The notes below the pieces were generated by a model. It made no database searches. It worked only from the letters and a program-made list of their open reading frames with translations, and was not told the origin of the DNA. This document shows positions 24,160 through 32,591 of a stretch of DNA of 64,000 bases, piece by piece. Positions within the stretch are counted from its first letter, which is position 1. Every line of letters starts with the position of its first letter. The translations under genes were made by a program, and so were the position numbers. The stretch comes from Roseibium album (lineage in GTDB: Bacteria; Pseudomonadota; Alphaproteobacteria; Rhizobiales; Stappiaceae), in contig CXTY01000018.1 in the NCBI GenBank assembly GCA_001404055.1, positions 62,001 through 126,000 of the forward strand. Direction: 5' to 3'.

Positions 24160-25482
24160 ATGGCTCATTTCGTCGACCGCCGACTGAATCCGAAAGACAA
24201 GAGCTTGAGCAATCGACGCCGGTTTCTCAAGCGCGTGCGCTCGCAGATAAAAAAGGCGGTCGAAGATGCCGTAAGAGAACGCGGCATCGCCGACGTTGAC
24301 CGTGCCAAGAACGTTACTGTTCCAACCGAAGGCGTTGCTGAACATACGTTTAAGCAAGCCTCGGACGAGGGGTGGCGGGAACGGGTTTTTACCGGCAACA
24401 AAACCTTTCAGGCTGGAGACAAGGTTGAAAAGCCACCAAGTGGCGGTGCAGGTGGCGCCGGCCGGGAAGGGTCTCCTGACGGAGAAGGAGAAGACGATTT
24501 CCTGTTCGCGCTCACGCGTGAGGAGTTCCTCGATTTCTTTTTCGAAGACCTGGAACTGCCCGATCTGGTCAAGCAGAGCCTGAAGGAAATCACCAAGACG
24601 CATCCCCGCCGCGCCGGCTATTCCACTTCCGGTGCACCTGCCAATATCAACGTGGCGCGTACCATGCGCAATGCGTTTGGACGAAGGATCGGATTGCGGC
24701 GCCCAAAGGAGAAAGAAACAGACGAACTGCTCGAGAGGATAACGTTGCTGGAGCAGATTTCGGTCCCCACCAGGGAGCAGCAGGAAGAGCTGATTGCCTT
24801 GCGCGCCAAGCACGACAAACTTCTCCGTCGGCGAAAAGTGATTGCCTACATCGATCCCCTGGACGTTCGCTACAACAATTTTGAACAGCAACCGGAGCCG
24901 AACGCAAACGCGGTGATGTTTTGTCTGATGGACGTTTCAGCCTCAATGGGTGCGCGTGAAAAGGACCTGGCAAAGCGCTTCTTCATGCTTCTGCACCTGT
25001 TCCTGAACCGCCGTTATGAAAAAACGGATATCGTGTTCATCCGCCACACCCACGATGCCTCTGAAGTTGATGAGGAAACATTTTTCTATTCACCCCAGAC
25101 CGGTGGCACGATGGTCAGCACGGCGCTCGTCATGATGAAGCAGGTCATTGACGAGCGCTATCCGCCATCGGAGTGGAATATCTATGCCGCTCAGGCTTCT
25201 GATGGTGAAAACTTCGGCGGAGACTCCTCCAAATGTGCGACGCTTCTAAATGAAGAGCTGATGAGGATATGCCAGTATTTTGCTTACGTCGAGATCGTTG
25301 GCGAGGATGAAGCCCAACTGATCAACAGTGAGGCAAGTGGCATGGAACTCTGGCAATCCTACCGCCAAGTGTCTGATATCTGGCCAAATTTTGCACAAAA
25401 AAGAGTCGCCAGGATTTCCGATATCTATCCGGTTTTCCGCGAATTGTTTGCTCGGGATCCTGTAGGTAAGAGCCATGGTTAA
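24160..25482 (+). CDS. yeaH: DUF444 (YeaH/YhbH) von Willebrand-like protein
   Basis: A 440-residue member of DUF444. It has the family start HFVDRRLNPKDKSLSNRRRFLKR, a Gly/Glu-rich linker at about residues 95-115, and a C-terminal VWA-like domain with a MIDAS motif DVSASMG (about residue 258) and GGTMVSTAL (about 318). It works with PrkA and SpoVR in a conserved operon; the molecular activity is not known. Its last 8 bases overlap the spoVR start, so translation is likely coupled. Confidence 0.95.
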   Translation: MAHFVDRRLNPKDKSLSNRRRFLKRVRSQIKKAVEDAVRERGIADVDRAKNVTVPTEGVAEHTFKQASDEGWRERVFTGNKTFQAGDKVEKPPSGGAGGAGREGSPDGEGEDDFLFALTREEFLDFFFEDLELPDLVKQSLKEITKTHPRRAGYSTSGAPANINVARTMRNAFGRRIGLRRPKEKETDELLERITLLEQISVPTREQQEELIALRAKHDKLLRRRKVIAYIDPLDVRYNNFEQQPEPNANAVMFCLMDVSASMGAREKDLAKRFFMLLHLFLNRRYEKTDIVFIRHTHDASEVDEETFFYSPQTGGTMVSTALVMMKQVIDERYPPSEWNIYAAQASDGENFGGDSSKCATLLNEELMRICQYFAYVEIVGEDEAQLINSEASGMELWQSYRQVSDIWPNFAQKRVARISDIYPVFRELFARDPVGKSHG

Positions 25483-26983
25483 ACGTGCCCAGACGTCAAA
25501 ATCCTCTCCGTTGTTCACTCAGGCAGACTGGGACTTCGATACGCTGCGGCGGACATTTGACGCGATCGAAGACGTGGCGCGGACTGACCTGGACCTGGAG
25601 GTTTATCCCAACCAGATCGAGATCATTTCGTCAGAGCAGATGCTCGACGCCTATTCCTCCATCGGCATGCCGCTGATGTATCATCACTGGTCATTCGGGA
25701 AGCATTTTCTCGGCCACGAACGGCTCTATCGCAAGGGCGCGCGCGGTCTGGCCTATGAGATCGTTATAAACTCCGATCCGTGCATCAGCTACTGTCTTGA
25801 GGAAAACACCATGCCGCTCCAGGCTTTGGTCATGGCGCACGCTGCGTTCGGCCACAATCACTTCTTCAAATCCAATCATCTGTTTGAGCAATGGACAGAC
25901 GCCGAAGGTATATTGGACTACCTGGAATATGCGCGCCGCTACATCGCTGGCTGCGAGGAAGTGCACGGTGTTGGTGACGTTGAGACCATACTGGACGCTG
26001 CCCACGCCCTGATGCCCTTTGGTGTTTTCCGGCATCGCCGCCCGCGCCAGCTTTCGCTGCAGGAAGCAGAAGAACAACGGTTGGAGCGTCTCGCTGCCGC
26101 AGAAGAGAACGTCTATTATCTCTGGAGAACTATCCCGAACCGCACAGGCAGTGAACGCGAAAGAGACGCGGCATTGCAGGAACGCAAACGGGAAATGCAG
26201 CTTCCGGAAGAGAACCTGCTCTATTTTCTTGAGCAATACAGCCCCATTCTCCAGTCATGGCAACGCGAAATTCTGAGGATTGTCCGAAACGTCGGCCAAT
26301 ATTTCTATCCGCAGAAGCAAACAAAGGTCATGAACGAGGGCTGCGCCTGCTTTGTTCATTATTATATTTTGAACACGCTATATGCCCAGGGCCAGCTGAC
26401 TGATGGTGCGATGCTGGAAATACTACACAGTCATACCAATGTGCTGACCCAACCGGACTTCGATGATCCGCGGTTCAGCGGTATCAACCCTTATGCGCTG
26501 GGGTTCGCCATGATGCAGGACATTCGCCGCATCTGCGAGGAACCGGAAGAGGAAGACCGGGAATGGTTTCCTGACATTGCGGGCAAAGGTGACTGGCGAA
26601 ACGTTTTGAAACATGCCTGGGCCAACTACCGCGATGAGAGCTTTATCCAGCAATTTCTCTCGCCGACGGTCATGAGACGGTTCCGGATGTTTGCCATATC
26701 CGATGAGTCCAGCGATTCATTTTGCACAGTGACAGGGATCCACAACACGCAAGGCTACCGTCATTTGCGGGATGTGCTGGCCCGTGACCACGATATCTCA
26801 ACCCAGGAACCAGACATTCAGATCGTTGATGCAGACCTTCTGGGTGACCGCTGCCTGCATTTGAGAACAGTACGGCGCAATGGCATTCCACTCGATACGG
26901 CCAGCAAGGAGGCGACCCTCAAATATGTCGAGCGGCTCTGGGGCTACAAGGTTGAAATCGCAGAAGCGAATTCAACCAGTTGA
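25475..26983 (+). CDS. spoVR: SpoVR family protein
   Basis: A 502-residue protein matching SpoVR/YcgB: DLDLEVYPNQIEIISSEQMLDAYSSIGMPLMYHHWSFGK near the N-terminus, the long conserved core with FFKSNHLFEQWTD, MNEGCACFVHYYILNTLY, GINPYALGFAMMQDIRRI and DESFIQQFLSPTVMRRFRMF. It is named after a Bacillus spore-cortex gene, but in Gram-negative bacteria it belongs to the PrkA-YeaH-SpoVR stress trio. It has no known enzymatic motif. The start overlaps yeaH by 8 bases. It converges on the SMP-30 gene 69 bp downstream. Confidence 0.95.
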   Translation: MVKRAQTSKSSPLFTQADWDFDTLRRTFDAIEDVARTDLDLEVYPNQIEIISSEQMLDAYSSIGMPLMYHHWSFGKHFLGHERLYRKGARGLAYEIVINSDPCISYCLEENTMPLQALVMAHAAFGHNHFFKSNHLFEQWTDAEGILDYLEYARRYIAGCEEVHGVGDVETILDAAHALMPFGVFRHRRPRQLSLQEAEEQRLERLAAAEENVYYLWRTIPNRTGSERERDAALQERKREMQLPEENLLYFLEQYSPILQSWQREILRIVRNVGQYFYPQKQTKVMNEGCACFVHYYILNTLYAQGQLTDGAMLEILHSHTNVLTQPDFDDPRFSGINPYALGFAMMQDIRRICEEPEEEDREWFPDIAGKGDWRNVLKHAWANYRDESFIQQFLSPTVMRRFRMFAISDESSDSFCTVTGIHNTQGYRHLRDVLARDHDISTQEPDIQIVDADLLGDRCLHLRTVRRNGIPLDTASKEATLKYVERLWGYKVEIAEANSTS

Positions 26984-27052
26984 TCTTTTGGCTTCACACA
27001 AAGTTTTCCAGTTCCCTGCCCGCATGTTCGTGTCTCCTGGGGCAGGATGCAC

Positions 27053-27964
27053 TCAGACGGCTGACCGTGTGCACACGGCAATGCTGTAGACCGATGTCGT
27101 TGCCGTGATGAAAATCCTGTTGCCCCTTGGCCCACCAAAGCAAAGGTTGGCGACTGTCTCGGGGACCAGGATCTTGCCAAGCCTGGTTCCGTCCGGGTGG
27201 AAGCAATGGATGCCGTCGGCCGCGGAGCTCCAAAGGTTTCCATCAGCGTCCACGCGCATTCCATCCGGTAGTCCCTTGTCGATGCTCGCAAAAACGCGGT
27301 CTCTTCTGATGTGACCTTCTTCGTCGAGATCGAAGGCCCGAATGACGGATGGAACCTCTGCATTGTGACTGGAACCGGATTCAGCGACATAAAGCGTCCG
27401 TTCATCCGGTGAAAAGGCGAGTCCGTTCGGCTGGACGAAATCAGTAATCATCGCCTCCAACTCACCGGTCTGCGGCTCGACGCGGAAGACATTGTGCGCC
27501 TCCTGCTCCGGCTCGGCCTTATAGCCTTCATAGTCGGACAGAATGCCGTAAGTCGGATCTGTGAACCAGATCGCGCCATTTGACTGGACCACCACGTCAT
27601 TTGGTGAGTTCAGCCGTTTGCCCTTGTAGCTGTCGGCGATCACCGTTCTTGACCCGTTCGGCTCAGTGCGGGTGACTGAGCGGGTGCCGTGCTGGCAGCT
27701 CACAAGGCGCCCTGCTCGGTCCGATGTGTTGCCGTTGATGTAGTCAGACGGCCGCCGGAAAACGCTCAGTTGGTCGTCGACCGTCAGGCGCATGATCCGC
27801 TCCGAGGGAATGTCGGAAAACAGCAGAAGTTGATGGTCGGCAAACCAGACGGGACCCTCGGTCCACTCAAAGCCCGTGGCAAGTTTGCGAAGCTGTGCAC
27901 TGGGTTGGATCAGCGCACGAAAGCGTGGGTCTTCGATTTTGTAAATTGAATCAACGTGGATCAT
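27053..27964 (-). CDS. SMP-30/gluconolactonase-family lactonase
   Basis: A 303-residue six-bladed beta-propeller of the SMP-30/gluconolaconase/LRE family: ATGFEWTEGPVWFADHQLLLFSDIPSERIMR with the metal Glu (about residue 38), LNSPNDVVVQSNGAIWFTDPTYG with the metal Asn/Asp (about 120), PNGLAFSPDERTLYVAESG (about 175) and LPDGMRVDADGNLW (about 220). These hydrolyse sugar lactones. It is the last gene of the CUT2 transporter operon (ATG/TGA overlap with the second permease), so it likely opens a lactone made from the imported sugar. The open frame extends upstream; the ATG at 27964 is the family start. Confidence 0.92.
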   Translation of the reverse strand: MIHVDSIYKIEDPRFRALIQPSAQLRKLATGFEWTEGPVWFADHQLLLFSDIPSERIMRLTVDDQLSVFRRPSDYINGNTSDRAGRLVSCQHGTRSVTRTEPNGSRTVIADSYKGKRLNSPNDVVVQSNGAIWFTDPTYGILSDYEGYKAEPEQEAHNVFRVEPQTGELEAMITDFVQPNGLAFSPDERTLYVAESGSSHNAEVPSVIRAFDLDEEGHIRRDRVFASIDKGLPDGMRVDADGNLWSSAADGIHCFHPDGTRLGKILVPETVANLCFGGPRGNRIFITATTSVYSIAVCTRSAV

Positions 27965-28923
27965 GCCGAACCCTTTCGACCGGATGCCGCAGCGACGATC
28001 GCGATAATGATGGTGCCGGTCAGGATCAGCCGAACACCTGCACCCAACCCGTAGGAGTTGAGCATTGAAACAACCAGGAACATCAGCAATGCACCGCCCC
28101 AAATGCCTGGAACATTGGAATTGCCGCCCGCAATGGAACAGCCGCCGATCACAACCACTGCGATCGAAATCAGGAGGTACTCCGTGCCCATGTTCAGAGC
28201 TGCTCCACCTGAAAAACTCGCCAGCAGATAACCGGTAAGGGAGGCAAGGACCGCCGAACCGATAAATGTTGCGGCTTTCACGGCTTCAACAGGAATGCCG
28301 CTCAGCCGTGCGGCCCTTGTGTTCTGCCCAACTGCAGAAAGCCAGCGGCCAAAAATGGAGCGCTGAAGAATAAACCAGCTTGCGACGGCGATCAGAAGAC
28401 CCACAATGGTCAGATTGGGAATGCCTGCAAGTGAACCGGTTGTGAAATCGGCGAGCGCTTCTGGCGGTTTGATCCGCAGGCCCCGGTTCCACCAGATCGC
28501 CAGCGACTGATAGAGGAAGGACGCGGAAAGCGTGGCGATGATTGGTGGAATGCGCAGCAGACGGATGAGCAGGTAGTTGAACATACCTGCGGCAAGGCCA
28601 ACAAAAAGCGCGATGCCAAGGCCTGGCAGGATCAGCGCTGTCGAACCATCCATGAATTTCAGGGATAAGGTTCCCGCCAACGTCATTGTCGCCGGTATCG
28701 ACAGGTCGACATTGCCGGGTCCCATGGTGATGACGAACATCTGTCCGATCCCGACAATCGCCGAGAATGTGGCGAATGTCAGGGCTGCCGAAATAAGTTC
28801 GCTGCTGCCACTTCCCTCTGTCAGGGCGTAAGTAGCGCCAAAGGTGATGCCACTTGCTACAAAAGCCCAGAACCAGGGACGCTTCGGAAGTTGAAGGATG
28901 CTGGACGTCACGGGATTAGCCAT
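27961..28923 (-). CDS. CUT2-type sugar ABC transporter permease
   Basis: A 320-residue permease of the RbsC/branched family (Pfam BPD_transp_2): about eight to ten membrane segments with the conserved VITMGPGNVDLSIPATMTLAGT (about residue 65), SASFLYQSLAIWWNRG and GGAALNMGTEYLLISIAVVVIGGCSIAGG (about 240). The ATG at 28923 has a perfect GGAGG. It overlaps the first permease by 8 bases and the SMP-30 start by 4. Two different permeases in one operon suggest a heterodimeric channel. Confidence 0.93.
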   Translation of the reverse strand: MANPVTSSILQLPKRPWFWAFVASGITFGATYALTEGSGSSELISAALTFATFSAIVGIGQMFVITMGPGNVDLSIPATMTLAGTLSLKFMDGSTALILPGLGIALFVGLAAGMFNYLLIRLLRIPPIIATLSASFLYQSLAIWWNRGLRIKPPEALADFTTGSLAGIPNLTIVGLLIAVASWFILQRSIFGRWLSAVGQNTRAARLSGIPVEAVKAATFIGSAVLASLTGYLLASFSGGAALNMGTEYLLISIAVVVIGGCSIAGGNSNVPGIWGGALLMFLVVSMLNSYGLGAGVRLILTGTIIIAIVAAASGRKGSA

Positions 28924-29857
28924 TTTTCGCCTCCTTCCATCTGGAGCCATTGCGGGCAAAGATCAGTCGGACAGCAAGTACCAGGATGAGGATGGCGCCC
29001 TGGGCACCGATCTGCCAGTCCGGCGAAAGCCGCATGAAGGACAGGAAACTGCCTGCAAGTGAAAGCGTCAGGGCCCCGATAACGGCACCGACCGGGGAGA
29101 CTTTTCCGCCAACAAATTCACCGCCGCCGAGGATGACACCAGCAATTGAAAGCAGTGTGTAGCGCAGTGCAATGTTGGCGTCTGCCGAAGTGGTCAGGCC
29201 GACGAGGCACATGCCTGAAAGCACGCCGAAGAATCCCGCCAGCGCATAGGCGCCCGCCTTGAGTTTGATCACCGACCACCCCGCTCGCACGACTGCCTGC
29301 GTGTTACCGCCCACCGCGCGCAAAAGCGTGCCTGTTGCGGACCGCATGATCAGAATATGTGTAAATCCGGCTATCAGGACACAGGCAACCACTGCCATTG
29401 GAACAAATGGCGGTTTCACTGTCATGAGTGTCCGGATCCAGCCGGGTGATGCGCCGCCGGGTGAGGGCAATAGCAGCACCGCAAGTCCGGCCCACACAAA
29501 GGACATGCCGAGCGTGACAACGATTGCCGGCAACTGGCGTGCGTGTATGAGCGCGCCCATGGCCGCGTAAACCATGATCGAGGCAAGTAGAATGGCTGCG
29601 CCCAGAAGCGGGGTTTCATTGACAAAGGTCGCGGTGACGCAGGCAACGAAACTGACGAAGGTGCCAATCGACAGATCGATGTCATTGACCATGATGATCA
29701 TCATCTGCGCAATGGTTGCCAGGGCGATAGGCACGGCCAGATTGAATAGAAGATTCAGGCCGAAATAGCTCATTGCCCGGGGTTGGAGATAAAAAACAGC
29801 CGCTAGCAGAACGGCGAGAGAAAGTACCGGCAGAAGGATCCTGTATTTGCCGATCAT
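28916..29857 (-). CDS. CUT2-type sugar ABC transporter permease
   Basis: A 313-residue permease of the same family: NLLFNLAVPIALATIAQMMIIMVNDIDLSIGTFVSFVACVTA (about residues 25-70), ALIHARQLPAIVVTLGMSFVWAGLAVL, and TSADANIALRYTLLSIAGVILGGGEFVGGKVSPVGAVIGAL (about 215-255). The DIDLS segment is the typical membrane motif. It overlaps the ATPase gene by 4 bases at its start and the second permease by 8 at its end. The start is set by GAGGAGG before the ATG at 29857. Confidence 0.93.
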   Translation of the reverse strand: MIGKYRILLPVLSLAVLLAAVFYLQPRAMSYFGLNLLFNLAVPIALATIAQMMIIMVNDIDLSIGTFVSFVACVTATFVNETPLLGAAILLASIMVYAAMGALIHARQLPAIVVTLGMSFVWAGLAVLLLPSPGGASPGWIRTLMTVKPPFVPMAVVACVLIAGFTHILIMRSATGTLLRAVGGNTQAVVRAGWSVIKLKAGAYALAGFFGVLSGMCLVGLTTSADANIALRYTLLSIAGVILGGGEFVGGKVSPVGAVIGALTLSLAGSFLSFMRLSPDWQIGAQGAILILVLAVRLIFARNGSRWKEAKNG

Positions 29858-31335
29858 GAGGCCTCCTCGTGCATCTCGAACGATGCTGCAAGGATGTTTT
29901 CCTCGGTAATGTCCTCCCCAATCAGTTCGGCAGAGATCTGGCCGTTGCGGAAAACAAATGCGCGGTCGCACTGAACGACTTCATCCGTTTCGGTGGAGTA
30001 CCATAGAAAAGTGCGCCCGGCCTCCGCTTCCCGCCGGATCATGTCATAGGCTTCCTGCTTGGTTCCGACATCAACGCCGCGCATCGGATCGTCCATCACG
30101 ACAATCGGGGCGGAGGACGCGAGTGACCTTGCAAAAAGCACCTTCTGTTGGTTGCCGCCCGAGAGCGACAGGATGGGGTTGTTCATGTTTTCCGTTCTGA
30201 TGCCGATTTTCTGTTTCCAGTCCTGGGCGAGTGTGTCTTCGGCCTTCTGGTCGACAAGTCCACGGCGCAACAAGCTGGGAAGGTGGGTCAGGGTCAGGTT
30301 CTGCAGAATGGACCAGAGCGGCATGATGCCGTCCCGCCCTCTGTCCCCCGCAACAAAGGCAACTTCGGGTGTCTTGGTGTGGTGAATGCCTGCGGATCGG
30401 GACACGAAATAGCGGGCTAGCGCCTCAGCTTGTCCATGTCCGGCCAGACCCGCGAGTCCAACAATTTCTCCACGACGTGCAGAGAGCCCTTCAGGCGTAT
30501 TGAGGACTTCCTCGCCGATGCGATCCTCACGTGACGTTTGTGATCGGGCTTCTGCTTTGGTGCTTGCGACATGCCCCATGGCATCGATCAGGCCTTGCTG
30601 GGTGAAATCGCTGGTAGGACGGCTATCGATGATCTTGCCGTCTTTCATGACATCGATGCGGGTCGCCACATCGAACACTTCACCGAGCATATGTGAGATA
30701 AAGATGACTGCGCCTCCAGAGGCGCAGAATTTGCGGACGTGATCCAGCAATTGCCTTGCAACTGCGGCATCCAGCGAAGAAGTGGGTTCGTCAAGGATGA
30801 CCAACCGGGCCGGGATGCTGCCTTCAGCAAAACCAGCTGCGATTTCCACCATTTGTCGTTCGGCAATCGAGAGGTCCCCGACGATCATGCCAGGTTCAAT
30901 GCCATGGCCCGGGAAGACCTGATCCAGCGCCTTTGCTATTCGCTTTCTAGCTGTCTTGCGCCATCCGAAGCCCTTGAGGTCGCGATGGGGAACGCGGATT
31001 GTTTCTTCAATTGTGAGATTGGGGCAAAGGGAGAGTTCCTGAAACACGCTTCTGATGCCGCACGCACGTGCGACGGCTGCGCCGTTTCCCTTGCTGCCAT
31101 CGGCAAGCGTGTATTGAACGCTGCCACCTGTCGGTGTGAGGCCGCCGTTGATGACGTTGACTGCCGTTGATTTTCCTGCCCCGTTGTGACCGATGAGCCC
31201 GACGCATTCGCCCGGGCTGATGGTCAGACTAACCCCATCGAGCGCGCGCACAGCGCCAAACGCCATGCGCGCGTCCAAGAGGGCAACCAAAGGGATGGCC
31301 GGAGGAGAACTTCCGGCTGTGGTTGCCAGTTGCAA
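29854..31335 (-). CDS. CUT2-type sugar ABC transporter ATP-binding protein
   Basis: A 493-residue double ATPase of the RbsA/MglA type. The first domain has Walker A GHNGAGKST (about residue 49), a diverged signature LSIAERQMVE and Walker B LVILDEPTSSLDA; the second has a degenerate P-loop region (GLAGHGQAEAL, about 280) but a strong signature LSGGNQQKVLFARSL (about 390) and VVMDDPMRGVDVGTK. This asymmetry is normal for the group. Start is TTG at 31335, with GGGAG nine bases before. Substrates of such carriers are usually monosaccharides or polyols; nothing in the sequence narrows this. Confidence 0.94.
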   Translation of the reverse strand: MQLATTAGSSPPAIPLVALLDARMAFGAVRALDGVSLTISPGECVGLIGHNGAGKSTAVNVINGGLTPTGGSVQYTLADGSKGNGAAVARACGIRSVFQELSLCPNLTIEETIRVPHRDLKGFGWRKTARKRIAKALDQVFPGHGIEPGMIVGDLSIAERQMVEIAAGFAEGSIPARLVILDEPTSSLDAAVARQLLDHVRKFCASGGAVIFISHMLGEVFDVATRIDVMKDGKIIDSRPTSDFTQQGLIDAMGHVASTKAEARSQTSREDRIGEEVLNTPEGLSARRGEIVGLAGLAGHGQAEALARYFVSRSAGIHHTKTPEVAFVAGDRGRDGIMPLWSILQNLTLTHLPSLLRRGLVDQKAEDTLAQDWKQKIGIRTENMNNPILSLSGGNQQKVLFARSLASSAPIVVMDDPMRGVDVGTKQEAYDMIRREAEAGRTFLWYSTETDEVVQCDRAFVFRNGQISAELIGEDITEENILAASFEMHEEAS

Positions 31336-31348
31336 GAGTGCTGCTCCC

Positions 31349-32365
31349 TTAGTTCGCGGCCGAGATTACAGCTTTGGCATCGTCCAGGCTGTATTCAACA
31401 TTCGCGACGGAACCTTCAGGCGTTGCAGCGAGTGTGGCGTCGAGCGTGTCCTGGGTAACTTTCAGGAATGGCACAGTCAGGTCCTTCGGAACGTCCGCTC
31501 CGTCAAGAACCTGCTGAGCAACCCAAAAGGCCAGCGTGCCAACACCTGGCGCGATTGACAGAGAAAGGGTCTCGTAGCCGTTGGCATCACGGGACTCTGC
31601 CCACCACTTCATTTCGTCCTGACGGTTGCCCATGACGATGATTGGAACATCGCGTCCGGCAGCCTTGATGGCCTGTGCGGCACCATAGCCGTCCCCGCCC
31701 TGGGTTACGACGCCGACGATTTCAGGAAGGCTTGGCAGGATGCCGGCAACGGCCTTTTGGGCAACGTCCTGTGCCCAGTCACCATGAACGGATCCCACGA
31801 TCTTGAAGTTTGAAAATTCCTGCGCGCCCTGTTCGATGCCTGCATGAATTTCATCGTCAACGAAAACCCCGGCTAGACCGCGGATTTCGAGAAGATTGCC
31901 ACCATCAGGAAGACGCGTAGACAGATATTCGACCTGTTGACGGCCCATTTCCTTGAAGTCGACAGCAATTCGCCATGCGCAAGGTTCGGTGACGATGCCG
32001 TCAAACGAAACAACAATAATGCCTGCGTCGCATGCTTCTTTGACCGCTCCGTTGAGTGCCGTTGGTGAAGCAGCGTTCAGGACGATGGCGTCGTATCCTT
32101 GAAGGATCATGTTCTGGATCTGAGCGGCTTGTTCGGTCGCCTGGTTTTCAGATGTGGTAAAGGCATCCGCGGCGGCGACTGCGCCGCTTTCTACAGCTTC
32201 GCCACCAACTTTTTCCCAACTGGTGAGCATGGCTTGGCGCCATGAGTTGCCGGCATAGTTGTTGGAAAGGGCTATCCGTTTGTCCGCCGTGTCCGCGACC
32301 GCGAAACCTGGAAGCGTTACAGAGACAAGCGCTACGGCTGCCAAGAGTTTTGCTTTGGTATTCAT
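31349..32365 (-). CDS. CUT2-type periplasmic sugar-binding protein
   Basis: A 338-residue type-I periplasmic binding protein (Peripla_BP_4, RbsB-like). It has a Sec signal MNTKAKLLAAVALVSVTLPGFAVA (24 residues) and the mature start DTADKRIALSNNYAGNSWRQAML. Domain features include NMILQGYDAIVLNAASPTALNGAVKEACDAGIIVVSFDGIV at about 90-130 and VTQGGDGYGAAQAIKAAGRDVPIIVMGNRQDEMKWW at about 230-265. It is first in the operon (13 bp before the ATPase), with GGAGG before the ATG. The ligand is unknown; the sequence does not match classic ribose or xylose proteins closely. Confidence 0.93.
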   Translation of the reverse strand: MNTKAKLLAAVALVSVTLPGFAVADTADKRIALSNNYAGNSWRQAMLTSWEKVGGEAVESGAVAAADAFTTSENQATEQAAQIQNMILQGYDAIVLNAASPTALNGAVKEACDAGIIVVSFDGIVTEPCAWRIAVDFKEMGRQQVEYLSTRLPDGGNLLEIRGLAGVFVDDEIHAGIEQGAQEFSNFKIVGSVHGDWAQDVAQKAVAGILPSLPEIVGVVTQGGDGYGAAQAIKAAGRDVPIIVMGNRQDEMKWWAESRDANGYETLSLSIAPGVGTLAFWVAQQVLDGADVPKDLTVPFLKVTQDTLDATLAATPEGSVANVEYSLDDAKAVISAAN

Positions 32366-32472
32366 ATTTCCTCCCTGGCGCGCATTGGCGCCCATTGATG
32401 AAAGACACAGTTCCCCTGGCTGCATCTGGGCTAAAGAGTGTGAGGAGGGCCAAGATGTGTAAAGCCGGATGC

Positions 32473-32510
32473 ATGCAACACAGTTGCGGGTTCCCGCAAC
32501 TGTGTTGCAT
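32473..32510. promoter_or_regulatory. Perfect 38-bp palindrome between the ABC operon and the two-component genes
   Basis: ATGCAACACAGTTGCGGG and its exact reverse complement are separated by TT, giving 18-bp arms. Each arm contains a smaller palindrome, GCAAC-ACA-GTTGC and GCAAC-TGT-GTTGC, so it can also be read as two tandem operators. It lies 108 bp from the binding-protein gene and 82 bp from the kinase gene, the best candidate for the site of the response regulator encoded next door. A transcription-terminating hairpin is less likely, as no T-run follows. Confidence 0.7.
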
Positions 32511-32591
32511 CTGATCGCCTTCTGGGTAGGTTGCGATGGCCAGTCCCCTGCCGCACACTAAGGGGAAGATGAGGGAGGAGCATGTCGGCTC

